Assembly (NCBI RefSeq): GCF_005844085.1
Contig: NZ_VCDI01000011.1
Location: 1 to 64,000, forward strand
Length of the DNA: 64,000 nt
From: Lichenicoccus roseus
GTDB taxonomy: Bacteria; Pseudomonadota; Alphaproteobacteria; Acetobacterales; Acetobacteraceae
Direction of reading: 5' to 3'
Shown here one piece after another: positions 45,013 through 53,932 of the stretch. Under the pieces are notes generated by a model, which did no database searches, was not told the origin of the DNA, and worked only from the letters and a program-made list of their open reading frames with translations. Every line of letters starts with the position of its first letter. The first letter of the stretch is position 1. Position numbers and translations under genes: made by a program.

Positions 45013-45810
45013 CTATAAATCTACTTTCGGAAGTGCCTCGAACCCCGGCTTGGCAAATAAGTATCCCTGGAAGAGGTTAACGCCGATCACACGGAGTGCT
45101 GCGAGTTCAGCCTGCGTCTCCACGCCTTCGGCGACGACTTTTGTTCCAAGAGTCCGACAGATTCCCACGATGCCGCTTACGACGGCATGCTTTCTAGCAT
45201 GACTATCGAGGCCGCGTATCAGAGACATGTCAATCTTGACCACGTCTGGCTGGAAGCGGGCCAGTAGGGCAAGCCCGGAGAAGCCGCTTCCGAAGTCGTC
45301 TAGTGCCGTCCGGAAGCTGTTCGAGCGGTACACCCGGAAAATGCTCTCCAGATGCTCGTAATCGGTAATCTCTTCGTTTTCTGTGAGCTCGAAGATGAGG
45401 CGCTTGAGAGGCACGCGATGCCGTTTCGCAGCCGCCAGCGTCGCCCGGACGCAGTTCTCTGGCCGATACATGGCGCCGGGTAAGAAGTTAATGGACAACG
45501 AGGCGTCCGTCTTCATCAACCCGAGCCGGCCTGCCAGCTCGATAGCCTTCATTCGGCAGGATTGATCGAAGGCATAGCGGTTATCGGTCGTGACCTGGCT
45601 GAGGACAGAGAAGGCGGACTCCCCGTTAAGCCCCCGGACCAGCGCCTCGTAAGCGTAGATGCGCTGATGTTCGAGATCTACGACAGGTTGAAACGCCATG
45701 GTGAAGGGGAACGGCGGTTTGATCCCATCTACGCAAGCCCCACAGACGTTCGTTGGCAGGGATAGTTCGGAAAAGTGGTTCATGACAGCCAGCCCCAATA
45801 CGGGATGCAT
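45013..45810 (-). CDS. EAL-domain cyclic-di-GMP phosphodiesterase
   Basis: A single EAL domain fills the 265 residues. Visible motifs are YEALVRG (Glu55), the Asn strand SINFLPGA, FELTENEEI, DDFGSGFSGL, VKIDMSLIRG (Lys), EGVET and a final FQGYLFAKP. The metal and catalytic residues appear present, so hydrolysis of c-di-GMP to pGpG is plausible. A CGAC pair near residue 23 precedes the domain. There is no sensor domain and no neighbouring GGDEF gene. A second ATG at 45783 is possible. Confidence 0.88.
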   Translation of the reverse strand: MHPVLGLAVMNHFSELSLPTNVCGACVDGIKPPFPFTMAFQPVVDLEHQRIYAYEALVRGLNGESAFSVLSQVTTDNRYAFDQSCRMKAIELAGRLGLMKTDASLSINFLPGAMYRPENCVRATLAAAKRHRVPLKRLIFELTENEEITDYEHLESIFRVYRSNSFRTALDDFGSGFSGLALLARFQPDVVKIDMSLIRGLDSHARKHAVVSGIVGICRTLGTKVVAEGVETQAELAALRVIGVNLFQGYLFAKPGFEALPKVDL

Positions 45811-45967
45811 CTAAGTACTTTAGGTTTGATACCGAAACGTTATAGCACGTGTCGAGTGGTTCTGGCTCACCGTCTCGCAAGCCTCCCGCTGGAAGTTATT
45901 GAACTCGTGTTAACTTAGATATTAACTTGCATTAGCGATGACGAAAAGTTGACGATCATGTCGATCT

Positions 45968-46570
45968 GCGGGCGGATGACGTTGGTGTCGTAAGCGCGGT
46001 CAGCCATGACCAAGGCGCTGTGCGGCAGTCCCTGCAACAGGCCCTCGGCTGCCCGGCAGTCGGCGACATAGCCTGGGGTAAGGCAGAAGGCGACCAGGCG
46101 CCCGAGGCCGTCGGTCAGGGCATAGATCTTGGTCGTGCGGCCGCCGCGGCTGACGCCGATGGCCTGGATCTGGCGCCCCCTTTTCCTCCGGCGGCGCGGC
46201 GGTGCGCCTTGATGTAGGTGCTATCGAGGAGAAGCTCGACAGGAGGACCGCCTGCTGTCGCGAGCGTCTGAAACACGCGCTGCCATATCCCGGTAATACC
46301 CAGCGGACGAACCGGTTGTAGAGGGTCTTGCGTGGCCCGTAGATCGCAGGTGCATCAGCTCAGCGACCACCGGACTTCAGCACGTGCACGACGCCGCTGA
46401 TCACCCTGCGGTCATCAACACGTGGCACGCCCCGGGACTTGCGCGGCAACAGAGGCACCAGACGCTTCCATTGCCGCTCGCTCAGCCAGAACTCCGTCGC
46501 CATCCGCGCCTCCCCATCACGAGGATCACAGACCGCGGCTTTTGGGAATCTCGCTAATGGGCCAAGCCCT
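45968..46570 (-). mobile_element. IS5-type (IS427-like) remnant D, 3' end deleted
   Basis: Fourth copy in the same orientation. It begins at the AYDTNVIR region of the transposase (about 45968), keeps the first Asp region in broken frames and the 5' start MATEFWLSERQWKRLVPLLP near 46503, and ends around 46570. The last part of the transposase with the Glu is deleted. It truncates the TauE/SafE-type gene. Confidence 0.7.
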
Positions 46571-46990
46571 AGGACACCCCCGGTAAAGCCGAACGCGCTG
46601 TCGGCCGTGCGACCGCCCCAACCAGGCGCGTCTGGACTCGACCGAGCAGCATAGAACCCGAGAAAACCAGCAACAGGATGCCCATGCACAGGCGAAAGTC
46701 GTCTGCGTCCAAGTAGGCTTAAGAGCCAGGTGCCAGACCGGCACGCCGAGGAGACCAGCTAAGAGCATGGGCCAGATGCGAGCGCAGTCGATTGCATGCC
46801 AGACTGCCGGGTTAGTTTGTACTTGCCCAGCGACCGAGCATACCCCCACAAGGGTCGCCGCGGGGGCAGGCCCAATGACGTGCAGCCAAATGCCGAGCGC
46901 AACAAGGCCATTGCGGAAGCCGGCAAGTCCCGCGACGAAACTACCTGCCACGGCGCCTCCCAGCACCACCAACGACGCAGTGGTCAGCAT
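46571..46990 (-). pseudogene. TauE/SafE-family exporter, truncated and frameshifted
   Basis: The N-terminal half reads MLTTASLVVLGGAVAGSFVA then GLAGFRNGLVALGIWLHVIG and WPMLLAGLLGVPV, with four membrane-like stretches and the family's GLAGFGNG-like motif. A frameshift near 46720 moves the reading to FYAARSSPDAPGWGGRTADS and FGFTGGVLGLGPL, the central loop. The C-terminal half is replaced by the IS5-type remnant. TauE/SafE proteins export sulfite or organosulfonates. Not functional. Confidence 0.7.
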
Positions 46991-47095
46991 CGCCTAAGAT
47001 TTGAGCCGGGCAGTCGGCGCTGAGGGTTGCCGTCGGTGTTTTCGTTACAAGTCGCGCTCATGCTAGTGCTCCGCAGAGAACGGTAGGTGCAACGA

Positions 47096-47416
47096 TCACC
47101 GACCGGACGTGATCTTGAGGCCGATCGCGCAGGCAATCAGCCCGGCAATCAGCAGCAAGCGGACGGCTGTTGCAGGCTCACCGAACCATATAATGCCGAT
47201 CGCTACCGTACCCACGGCGCCGATGCCGGTCCAGATCGCATAGGCCGTTCCAAGCGGGATCAGGCGTTCCGCAAGTTCAAGGAAAAGCAAGCTTAGAGCC
47301 ACGCAGACAACGAAGCCCGCAACAGCATACAAGTTCTTAAAATTGTGGCTTAGACGAAGAGTTGTCGTAAAGCCGACCTCGAACGCACTCGCAAGCAGAA
47401 GCCAGATCCAGCCCAT
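47096..47416 (-). CDS. SMR-family small multidrug/guanidinium exporter
   Basis: Four membrane helices in 106 residues. The helix-1 Glu is in LLASAFEVGFTTTLRL (residue 13), and the third-helix hallmark is PLGTAYAIWTGIGAVGT. SMR proteins are antiparallel dimers exchanging protons for quaternary ammonium compounds or guanidinium. The GTAYAIWTGIGAVG motif is common to both subtypes, so the substrate stays open. Upstream and downstream genes are unrelated. Confidence 0.87.
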   Translation of the reverse strand: MGWIWLLLASAFEVGFTTTLRLSHNFKNLYAVAGFVVCVALSLLFLELAERLIPLGTAYAIWTGIGAVGTVAIGIIWFGEPATAVRLLLIAGLIACAIGLKITSGR

Positions 47417-47590
47417 TAGAAGCTGCGACTCAGGTCACGGAAGACTACCAACATCATCGGTACTTGCGCGCATGTTTGCTCGCGCTGACGCGGGTGATGA
47501 AGGCAACGGCTACGCGGTTGCGCAGGGCTAACGTGCCGAGATGAAAAGGCGACGGCAAAGCCGCCTTCCCGCCAGTGCCCGGCGTTACCG

Positions 47591-47983
47591 TCAAACGGAC
47601 CTCCTATTGCCGCCGGCAGCCGCTATGGCTTCGATCTCGATCATTACATCGGGCAAATACAGCCCCTTGACCTCGACGATGGAGTCGGCCGGATAAGGCG
47701 GGGTAAAGAACTTGCGCCGCAGATCGACAACCTTGGAGAAGTCGCCCATGTCGGTCAGGAAGATTGTCACCTTGACGACATCGGCCAGGCTGGAGCCACC
47801 TGCTACTAGGGCGCGGCGCAGATTGGCGAAAGCCTGCTCGCCTTGCGCCGTCCCCTGGACGATCTGGCCGTCTACGTCATAACCGGCCTGACCCGAGATG
47901 AAGAGTAAGTCGCCGAGGCGGATGCCTTGAGACAGAAGAAAGGGCTCGTAAGGGTCGGGAATGGTCGTGATGCGCTGCAACAT
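47591..47983 (-). CDS. RidA/YjgF family protein
   Basis: Residues 1-130 span a complete RidA domain: LLFISGQAGYDVDGQIV, GEQAFANLRRALVAGGSSLA, DVVKVTIFLTDMGDF, and the C-terminal IEIEAIAAA where the usual Arg-x-x-Val-Glu context is lost; the motif at the site reads YPADSIVEVKGL. The Arg of RidA proper, which removes reactive enamines, is not seen, so it may belong to a Rid subgroup with other activity. It lies 72 bases downstream of a DUF417 membrane protein on the same strand. Confidence 0.83.
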   Translation of the reverse strand: MLQRITTIPDPYEPFLLSQGIRLGDLLFISGQAGYDVDGQIVQGTAQGEQAFANLRRALVAGGSSLADVVKVTIFLTDMGDFSKVVDLRRKFFTPPYPADSIVEVKGLYLPDVMIEIEAIAAAGGNRRSV

Positions 47984-48055
47984 CTCTGGTTTTCTTTGCT
48001 TTGGCCAGACGTATCGCGACCACGGTCACTCGTTCGAGAAGGGAAAGACGCTCCC

Positions 48056-48589
48056 TTACAGGGCCGGCGATATAGTGACCGCGGCGGTCTGGGCGAAGCG
48101 ACCTTCCGCTATCGTCGCCATCGTCCGCCGGTAAGCCAAAGCCTGCGCCAGCAGCAGGACCGACGTGGCAAGCAAAACGATATCCTTGATGAGGAACACA
48201 CCCGTGGTGCCGGACAGAAGGGGCGGTCCGCTTGGCGCCCATACGCCCGGCGTCGTCACCATGAAGCTGAGCGTCGTCAGGAACGTCACGCATGATCCGA
48301 ACGCTCCGAGCATCGCGGCAAGGCTGCCGGGCCAGCGCAAGCCGATGGCGAGCAGCACTCCGAACGTCAGTTCGGATGTCCCGATCACCATGCTGGCACC
48401 CTGCGTGCCGAGCACGTTCAGCCAGGATGTCAGCGGGCTGTTGCTGACAAGAGGTGCAATGCCCATTGCCTCGTAGGCTGTGAACTTCTGGAGCCCGAAC
48501 CAGAAGAAAATCACCACCATCGCAAGCCGCAGCGGGTGGATGGCGATTCGTTCGAGCGAGGTTTGCCCGAAGTTGGCGATCGGTGTCAT
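48056..48589 (-). CDS. DUF417 (YkgB/RclC-like) membrane protein
   Basis: The 177-residue protein has about four membrane helices and the family opening LRLAMVVIFFWFGLQKFTAY EA-type segment, then PLVSNSPLTSWLN and STTGVF-like SGTTGVFLIKD. In E. coli the relative RclC belongs to the reactive-chlorine regulon; its biochemical role is unknown. It precedes the RidA gene, and both fit a response to reactive oxidants or halogens, which is inference. Confidence 0.8.
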   Translation of the reverse strand: MTPIANFGQTSLERIAIHPLRLAMVVIFFWFGLQKFTAYEAMGIAPLVSNSPLTSWLNVLGTQGASMVIGTSELTFGVLLAIGLRWPGSLAAMLGAFGSCVTFLTTLSFMVTTPGVWAPSGPPLLSGTTGVFLIKDIVLLATSVLLLAQALAYRRTMATIAEGRFAQTAAVTISPAL

Positions 48590-48899
48590 GCTGGTTCTCC
48601 CAAAAGCGACCTTGGCACGCTAGCTCTTCGCCTAATGTTTTCCCCAAGGGCTGGACGTATTAGGTCTGTTCGTAAACGGGGCTTGATAAACCTTAAATTG
48701 GCCCCTCGGACAGAAGCTAGGGATTAAGTTCACCGAGGATAGCGTGGCGATCCTGCCCACGGCTGACAGCCCGCTGTCCGGAACGCAGCCGAGCGTTCTC
48801 CGCCTCAGCCGCCGCAAGCCGTTCCTGCAGTCGACTTTGTGTACGCTGCCGTGCTCCGGGCAGGTAGGCTTGACTTGAGCCTGGATGTTGAACTGAGTT

Positions 48900-49781
48900 T
48901 CAGCGCAGCTCCGCGCTGGAATGAAGGTTGGTAAGCCAGCCAGCGATCTCCCGCCCGATCAAGTCGGGGTGATCCTCTTGAACGTAATGAATTCCCTCGC
49001 CCAATGCGACCGAGTGGCAGGCCTTCAATCGAGTTTGATAGTAGGCGGCGCGTTCGACCGGGATCAGCGCACCGGGGTCGGCCCAGAAGAACAGCTTTGG
49101 GACCTCCGTTTCGAGCAGCCAGTCATGGTAGGCCACCGCCATGGTATAAACGTCGACCGGCTCACCCGCGATCGGCAAGTCGTTCGGGAAACGCCAGATC
49201 GGCTCACGGCTTGCGGGATCGAGGAAGGGGCGCCGGTAGGCGTCGAGATCTTCGGGTGGCAGTTGCCGAACGATGTTTTCCGGGACGATCCGCTCGATGA
49301 AGGCGTTCTCGTCGATCAGCAGCTTGCGGCTGCCCGCCGGGTCGCGAAACTCCTGGAAGTGTTGGGCGACAACTGGGTTCATGTCCAGCCAAGTTGGCTG
49401 TGGGCAGATGAACTCCATCAACGCCAACCCACGAATTCGGCGCGGATGCCGCCGCGCCCAGTCCAGGCCGAGGGCCGAGCCCCAGTCATGCAGCACAAGC
49501 ACCACGTCACCAAGGCCAAGTATCTCGATGAACTGGTCGAGGTAGCGCGCCTGGTCCGGCACGCGATAAGCCAAGTCAGGCTTGTCGGAGTCGCCGAAAC
49601 CAATCAGGTCGGGTGCTATGCACCGGGCATGTGGCGCCACATGCGGGATCACGTTGCGCCATAGGTAGGACGACATCGGGTTACCGTGGAGGAACAGGAC
49701 CGCGGGTCCGCTCCCCTCATCGACATAGGCCATCTGTGAACCGAAAACCTCGAGCTTCTTCATCGGACGCTGATGCATCAT
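48900..49781 (-). CDS. haloalkane dehalogenase (alpha/beta hydrolase, DhaA-like)
   Basis: 293 residues with the dehalogenase pattern: oxyanion/halide Asn34 in LHGNPMSSYLWRN, nucleophile Asp99 in VLHDWGSALG, Glu123 in LMEFICPQPTW and the general-base His in GIHYVQEDHPDLIG. Conserved blocks (CIAPDLIGFGDSDKPDL, FPNDLPIAGEP) closely recall Rhodococcus DhaA from memory. It hydrolyses carbon-halogen bonds to alcohol and halide. The ATG overlaps the stop of the upstream tetR gene (ATGA), so both are co-transcribed and probably repressed together. Confidence 0.88.
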   Translation of the reverse strand: MMHQRPMKKLEVFGSQMAYVDEGSGPAVLFLHGNPMSSYLWRNVIPHVAPHARCIAPDLIGFGDSDKPDLAYRVPDQARYLDQFIEILGLGDVVLVLHDWGSALGLDWARRHPRRIRGLALMEFICPQPTWLDMNPVVAQHFQEFRDPAGSRKLLIDENAFIERIVPENIVRQLPPEDLDAYRRPFLDPASREPIWRFPNDLPIAGEPVDVYTMAVAYHDWLLETEVPKLFFWADPGALIPVERAAYYQTRLKACHSVALGEGIHYVQEDHPDLIGREIAGWLTNLHSSAELR

Positions 49782-50395
49782 GGTTTTCCAGTAGAGGTTG
49801 AGGCAAACGCAGGCCGCGCAAGGACGGTCGCGAACACGACGCGCTTGAACCGTTCGAGTGGCTCCCCGCTGCGGTCGACCTTCATGCGCAGCATGGCGCC
49901 GTGCCAGCCGGCGAGCAGGAACTCGGCTACGTCGTCAGGGTCGAGGTCGGCGCTCAGGTCGGCGCACGCCTGCGCGGCCCGGACGGCTTCTGCGAAAGGT
50001 TGCTTCCAATCGGCGAAAATACGGACAAGCCGCTCACGGATGGCGTCGCTGTGGTTTGGCGCCTCCAGGCTCATGTTGCCGATAAGGCATCCAAGCCGCC
50101 AACCTGCCTGCTCGCAGGAGGCGGAGATGGTGTCGAAGTAGGAGCGCAGGCGCTCGATCGGCCCACGCGCCTCGTCGCGAAGCGTCTGGCCGATGATGTC
50201 GTCGAGACCCTCGAAATAGCGATCGAGGACAGCGATGCCGAACGCTTCCTTCGAACCGAAGTTGTTGATGAACGACCCCTGCGGCACGGCAGCGGCCTGG
50301 ACGAAATCGCGCACGCCGGAGGTGGCGAAGCCACGCTCGTGTGCGATGGAGATGCCGGCGCTCAGGATTTTCTCGCGATAGGAAGACCGACCCAC
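49778..50395 (-). CDS. TetR/AcrR-family repressor
   Basis: The N-terminal HTH covers about residues 8-52 (REKILSAGISIAHERGFATS, VRDFVQAAAVPQGSFINNFG, SKEAFGIAVLDRYFEG), with Asn-Asn in the usual Tyr-Tyr/His position of the recognition helix. The rest is the all-helical ligand domain (GWRLGCLIGNMSLEAPNHSD is typical of the subgroup near YxaF/LmrA). It shares an operon with the haloalkane dehalogenase, so the inducer is likely the halogenated substrate. An imperfect palindrome just upstream at 50396 may be its operator. Confidence 0.85.
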   Translation of the reverse strand: MGRSSYREKILSAGISIAHERGFATSGVRDFVQAAAVPQGSFINNFGSKEAFGIAVLDRYFEGLDDIIGQTLRDEARGPIERLRSYFDTISASCEQAGWRLGCLIGNMSLEAPNHSDAIRERLVRIFADWKQPFAEAVRAAQACADLSADLDPDDVAEFLLAGWHGAMLRMKVDRSGEPLERFKRVVFATVLARPAFASTSTGKP

Positions 50396-50424
50396 AGATT
50401 ATATGTATGGCCGTATATGAATCT
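50396..50424. promoter_or_regulatory. imperfect palindrome at tetR start (operator candidate)
   Basis: Outer arms AGATT and AATCT are perfect, with inner ATATG and TATATG parts around GGCC. It is adjacent to the TetR start codon, a usual site for self-repression. Confidence 0.4.
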
Positions 50425-50558
50425 TTCAAGTCGGCTCGCCGGCAGCATCCGCGCAAGTTTTTACAGCTGAGCCAATCAAGCGTTTGCCGGTGCCTTACGA
50501 TTGAAATTCGGGCACCACCGACAAAGGCGCCAGCGCCAGTGTCGTCACGGTCGAGCGG

Positions 50559-51515
50559 TCATTCCGAATATGCGCCTCCGTCAACAGAACGTGACCAATC
50601 GCCTCGCCTCCGATCTGCGCCACCATCGCGGCTGACCCAAGAACTGGAAGCTTCCGACATGATCTCCGTAAGCCAGTCGACAAATGCCTGCAGCTGCGGC
50701 GATGGGAGCCGTCGGCTGGGATGGAGAACCCATACGGATCGCGCCGACGGCCGGTAGCTGTTCAAGATCTCCGACAGGGCGCCGGTTTTGAGGTGAGGCG
50801 CCACGGTGATGCCGAGCGCCTGCATCAGCCCGACGCCTGCCAGCCCGCATGCGAGGAATGCGTCCGTGTCGTTCACGAGGACCGCATCACGCATCCGGAG
50901 CGTCCGCTCCTCCCCGGCACACCTGACCCGCCATTCCATGACGCGGCGCTCGGAGCCGTGACAGTAGCTCACCGCACGGTGGGCCTGCAGATCCTCTACA
51001 GTCGTCGGCGTTCCATGCTCTTCGAGGTAGGCCGGGGCCGCGCATGTGACCATTGCGAGGGACGCGATCCGCTTGCCGACCAGGCTTGAGTCGGACAGCT
51101 CGCCGAGCCGGACGGCGCAGTCCACGCCGGCGGCGACGAGATCGACGGTCGCGTCGCTCACGCCGAGGCTCAGCCGGATTTCGGGATAGCGGCGTATGAA
51201 CTCGCCCAGCCGGGGTGCCACGAGCGCTTTGGCGAGTGCGACCGGGAGATCGACCCGTAGCCCTCCTCGCGCAGCACCGCCTCCGAAGAGGGAGCGGGCA
51301 TCGTCCGCATCGGTCAAAAGTCGCCTCGACCGATCGAGAAAAAGTCCACCCTCCGCGGTCAGGCTCATGCTGCGGGTGGTGCGATGAAGCAGGCGAGCGC
51401 CGACCGTCTCTTCCAGCCTCCTGATCGCCAGCGTCACGTGAGGGCGCGTCAGCCCGAGGGCCGAGGCCGCCGAGGCGAACCCTCCGGTCTCCACGACCGT
51501 GACGAACACCCGCAT
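50559..51515 (-). CDS. LysR-family transcriptional regulator
   Basis: The HTH is at the N-terminus (MRVFVTVVETGGFASAASAL, then GLTRPHVTLAIRRLEETVGA). The substrate-binding domain follows with LRVDLPVALAKALVAPRLGE and a Cys-containing VDCAVRLGELSDSSLVGKRI, as in the CrgA/DsdC-like subgroup. The ATG at 51515 is used; a CTG or TTG six or three codons earlier, closer to GGAGG, would restore LDLLHG before it. The gene is downstream of an SDR and a SnoaL-like gene on the same strand and probably controls them. Confidence 0.83.
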   Translation of the reverse strand: MRVFVTVVETGGFASAASALGLTRPHVTLAIRRLEETVGARLLHRTTRSMSLTAEGGLFLDRSRRLLTDADDARSLFGGGAARGGLRVDLPVALAKALVAPRLGEFIRRYPEIRLSLGVSDATVDLVAAGVDCAVRLGELSDSSLVGKRIASLAMVTCAAPAYLEEHGTPTTVEDLQAHRAVSYCHGSERRVMEWRVRCAGEERTLRMRDAVLVNDTDAFLACGLAGVGLMQALGITVAPHLKTGALSEILNSYRPSARSVWVLHPSRRLPSPQLQAFVDWLTEIMSEASSSWVSRDGGADRRRGDWSRSVDGGAYSE

Positions 51516-51567
51516 CCCGTGCAAAAGGTCCAGAACGCCTCCGCGACCGCCCGTCCCGTATGCGGGA

Positions 51568-52320
51568 TCAGAACGAGCGGTAGCGCATGCCCCCGTCGAC
51601 GCCAAGGGTGATGCCGGTGATATAGCGCGCGGAGCCGGACGCAAGAAAGGCCACCGCCGCCGCGACGTCCTCCGGCTCTCCGAAGTCGCCCATCGCGATA
51701 TGCTGGTCCGCATAGTTCCAACGCGCCTCGCCCGGAAAAAGCTGCCGGATCTGCTGGGTGTCGATCAGGCCCGGCTCAATGCAGTTCACGGTGATTCCGT
51801 AGCGACCCATCTCGTGCGAGAGTCCCTTGGACCACACGACCAGCGCCGCCTTGGCCGCCGCGGCCGTGTTGACCTGCTTGAGTTCCAGCGAGCCGCTCAT
51901 GCTGATGACTCGGCCTGACCGACGCTCCATCATCTGCGGCAACATCAGTTGGGTAAGCTGTCGATGACGCGTAAAGTTCAGCGTGTGACCCTCGTTCCAG
52001 TCCGCCTCGGTCGCGTTCCACGCCGTCGGCCGGCTGCCCCCCGCGTTGTTGACCAGGATGTCGATCCCACCTATCGCCTTGGCCGCCTCGAACGCGATCC
52101 GGTCCGGCCCGTCAGTCGCCACGAAGTCGCAGGCGAGGCAGACGGGCTCGGGTCCGCCCGCCGCCCGTATCTCGTCCGCAAGACTATCCAGCAACGCCTG
52201 CGTCCGCGACACCGCGAACACCTTGACACCTTCGGCAGCCAGCGCCTTGGAGGTCGCACGACCCAGGCCCATACTGGCGCCAGTCACGATGGCCGTCTTG
52301 CCGTGGAGTTGTAGGTCCAA
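51568..52320 (-). CDS. SDR-family protein with Ala in place of the catalytic Tyr
   Basis: 250 residues with a good Rossmann motif TGASMGLGRAT (residues 13-23) and DILVNNAGGSRP. Ser is present (SMSGSLELKQ), but the expected YxxxK reads AAAAK (NTAAAAKAAL): the Lys is kept, the Tyr is not. The C-terminal YITGITLGVDGGMRYRSF is normal. Some SDR groups carry this change, so it may bind cofactor with altered chemistry. It lies between SnoaL-like and LysR genes on one strand. Confidence 0.83.
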   Translation of the reverse strand: MDLQLHGKTAIVTGASMGLGRATSKALAAEGVKVFAVSRTQALLDSLADEIRAAGGPEPVCLACDFVATDGPDRIAFEAAKAIGGIDILVNNAGGSRPTAWNATEADWNEGHTLNFTRHRQLTQLMLPQMMERRSGRVISMSGSLELKQVNTAAAAKAALVVWSKGLSHEMGRYGITVNCIEPGLIDTQQIRQLFPGEARWNYADQHIAMGDFGEPEDVAAAVAFLASGSARYITGITLGVDGGMRYRSF

Positions 52321-52406
52321 GGTTCATTCCTCAGCTATGGGTGGCAGAGCGCCAGCGTCCACTTTATAGGTGACAGGGAGCCAATGTCCGTGTCGCGACG
52401 AAGCCG

Positions 52407-52913
52407 TCAGGCCTTCAGGAAGTTGGGTCCTGGGATCACCGGGAAGGTGTTGGTGTAGAGCGATTGGTGCCGGCGGGACTTGATCCGCCACCCCTCGGAC
52501 GTCCTCACCCAGTCGTCATGCCAGTATCCTGCATCGACCAGGTTGGCCGTGCCGTCGCGAGTCTCATGCGTATGGTGGTGGAGCGCCAGCGACGTCGCGG
52601 TGTCGCCATCGATCTTAACCGTCGCGTGCCCTTCCAGGTGCTGCCATGCCTTGAACGGCGTCTCGAGGCCACCGCCCTTCAGGTCCTTGCCCCGCATCAG
52701 CTCCGCGTAGTCATGAAGGGTGAAGACCTTCAGCCCCAGGCTCGTGACATCAATCGTCGCATCGGGCGTGAACAGCTCGTTCCACTGCTCGAGTATATTC
52801 TTGTTGTCGGCATCTGGCTGGTGCAGGTCCTGGCCGAGTCCGTAGAGCGCGATCTTGTCCTGTATTTCAAGGCGGTCCAGAAGGTAACGGACCTTATTGT
52901 CTAATTGCTGCAT
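52407..52913 (-). CDS. SnoaL-like (NTF2-fold) protein
   Basis: The ATG at 52913 follows GGAGG and gives 168 residues. The cone-shaped NTF2 fold shows in KVRYLLDRLEIQDKIALYGL, ILEQWNELFTPDATIDVTSL, LHHHTHETRDGTANLVDAGY and WHDDWVRTSEGWRIKSRRHQ. The SnoaL_4 group includes cyclases, isomerases and dehydratases; no catalytic assignment is possible. It is upstream of the SDR and LysR genes on the same strand. Confidence 0.82.
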   Translation of the reverse strand: MQQLDNKVRYLLDRLEIQDKIALYGLGQDLHQPDADNKNILEQWNELFTPDATIDVTSLGLKVFTLHDYAELMRGKDLKGGGLETPFKAWQHLEGHATVKIDGDTATSLALHHHTHETRDGTANLVDAGYWHDDWVRTSEGWRIKSRRHQSLYTNTFPVIPGPNFLKA

Positions 52914-53203
52914 GATGACCTCCAATGACTGGACCACCTATCTCGGCCCGGATCGATAATCAGCAACGTCACTAGATAGAACACAGTGTTATTGCCGCAA
53001 TCAATAATCCATAACTCCGGGTATCCGCATCTTCCTTGCATATCGTCTGGATTTCCTACGGCTGCCGCGACAGGATGCCAACGTCCCAAAAAATTCAGAC
53101 TTCTAGCATTACTTTGGCAGAAACGTATGAGCGTCCTGGTTTTTGAAGAATCCTTTGCCGGGGTTTGGGTAAATCATAGGAGGTCGATTTCGGGAAGCCG
53201 ACC

Positions 53204-53645
53204 ATGGTCGCGTCGAGCAAGGACTGGACGAAGAGGCTGGAGCAATGGCTTGCGCCGTTCCTGGACCGTCTGGGGCACGCGAAACGCCGCCGCATGTGCC
53301 CGCTCTACATTGCGGAGCTGATCGGTCCGGGCGATCGCAAGAGCGGGCAGCCGATGGTGGAGCGGTTCACGCCGGGCGAGTAGGACCGGCTGCATCACTT
53401 CGTCGCCTCCAGCGCCTGGAACAGCGCGCCCCTGGAGGCGGAGCTACTCGTGCAGGCGGACCGCTTGGTCGGCGGTGCGGACGCCGTGCTGGTGATCGAC
53501 GATACCGCCCTGCCCAAGAAGGTCTTCCACTCGGTAGGCGTGGCCCCGCAATACACCACCTCTCTACGCAAGAATGCCAACTGCCATACCCTGGTGTCGG
53601 TCACCCTCGCCCACGGCGAGGTGCCCGTGGTCGCGGCGCGGCGCG
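53204..53645 (+). pseudogene. IS701-family transposase, N-terminal part, nonsense
   Basis: MVASSKDWTKRLEQWLAPFL, then ELIGPGDRKSGQPMVERF, an in-frame TAG at 53381, then HHFVASSAWNSAPLEAELLV, LVIDDTALPKKVFHSVGVAP (first catalytic Asp) and TLVSVTLAHGEVPVV. This is the typical IS701-type beginning. At about 53645 it fuses in frame with an unrelated outer-membrane-receptor-like sequence; the rest of the transposase is missing. Confidence 0.75.
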
Positions 53646-53830
53646 ATTCACCGCGCCGAATTGCCAACGCGAACAGCTATATCACGGCCAACCTCAACGG
53701 CTCCTATGCGCTGACAAACGATACCTCGCTGCAGGCGGTCGCCTACTACCAGTGGCTGTTGCAGCGGGTGGGGAACGGCAAAGCCGCCAAAGACGCACCC
53801 TGCGACGACGGCTTTGTAACCTTCACCTCA
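53646..53830 (+). pseudogene. TonB-dependent receptor-like fragment
   Basis: NANSYITANLNGSYALTNDT then SLQAVAYYQWLLQRVGNGKA has the alternating pattern of paired beta-barrel strands and the AYYRxLxQ-type turn of outer-membrane receptors. It is only about 60 residues, fused to the IS701 remnant, and stops before the next gene. Family assignment is moderate. Confidence 0.4.
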
Positions 53831-53932
53831 GTTCCGACGAACTATGGGTATCGACCTTGACGGGAGCGGGCCCCTGCGTATTCCATTTGTTGATACCGAC
53901 ATCGCGGGCTGCGCCACTGCGCCACTGCGACG

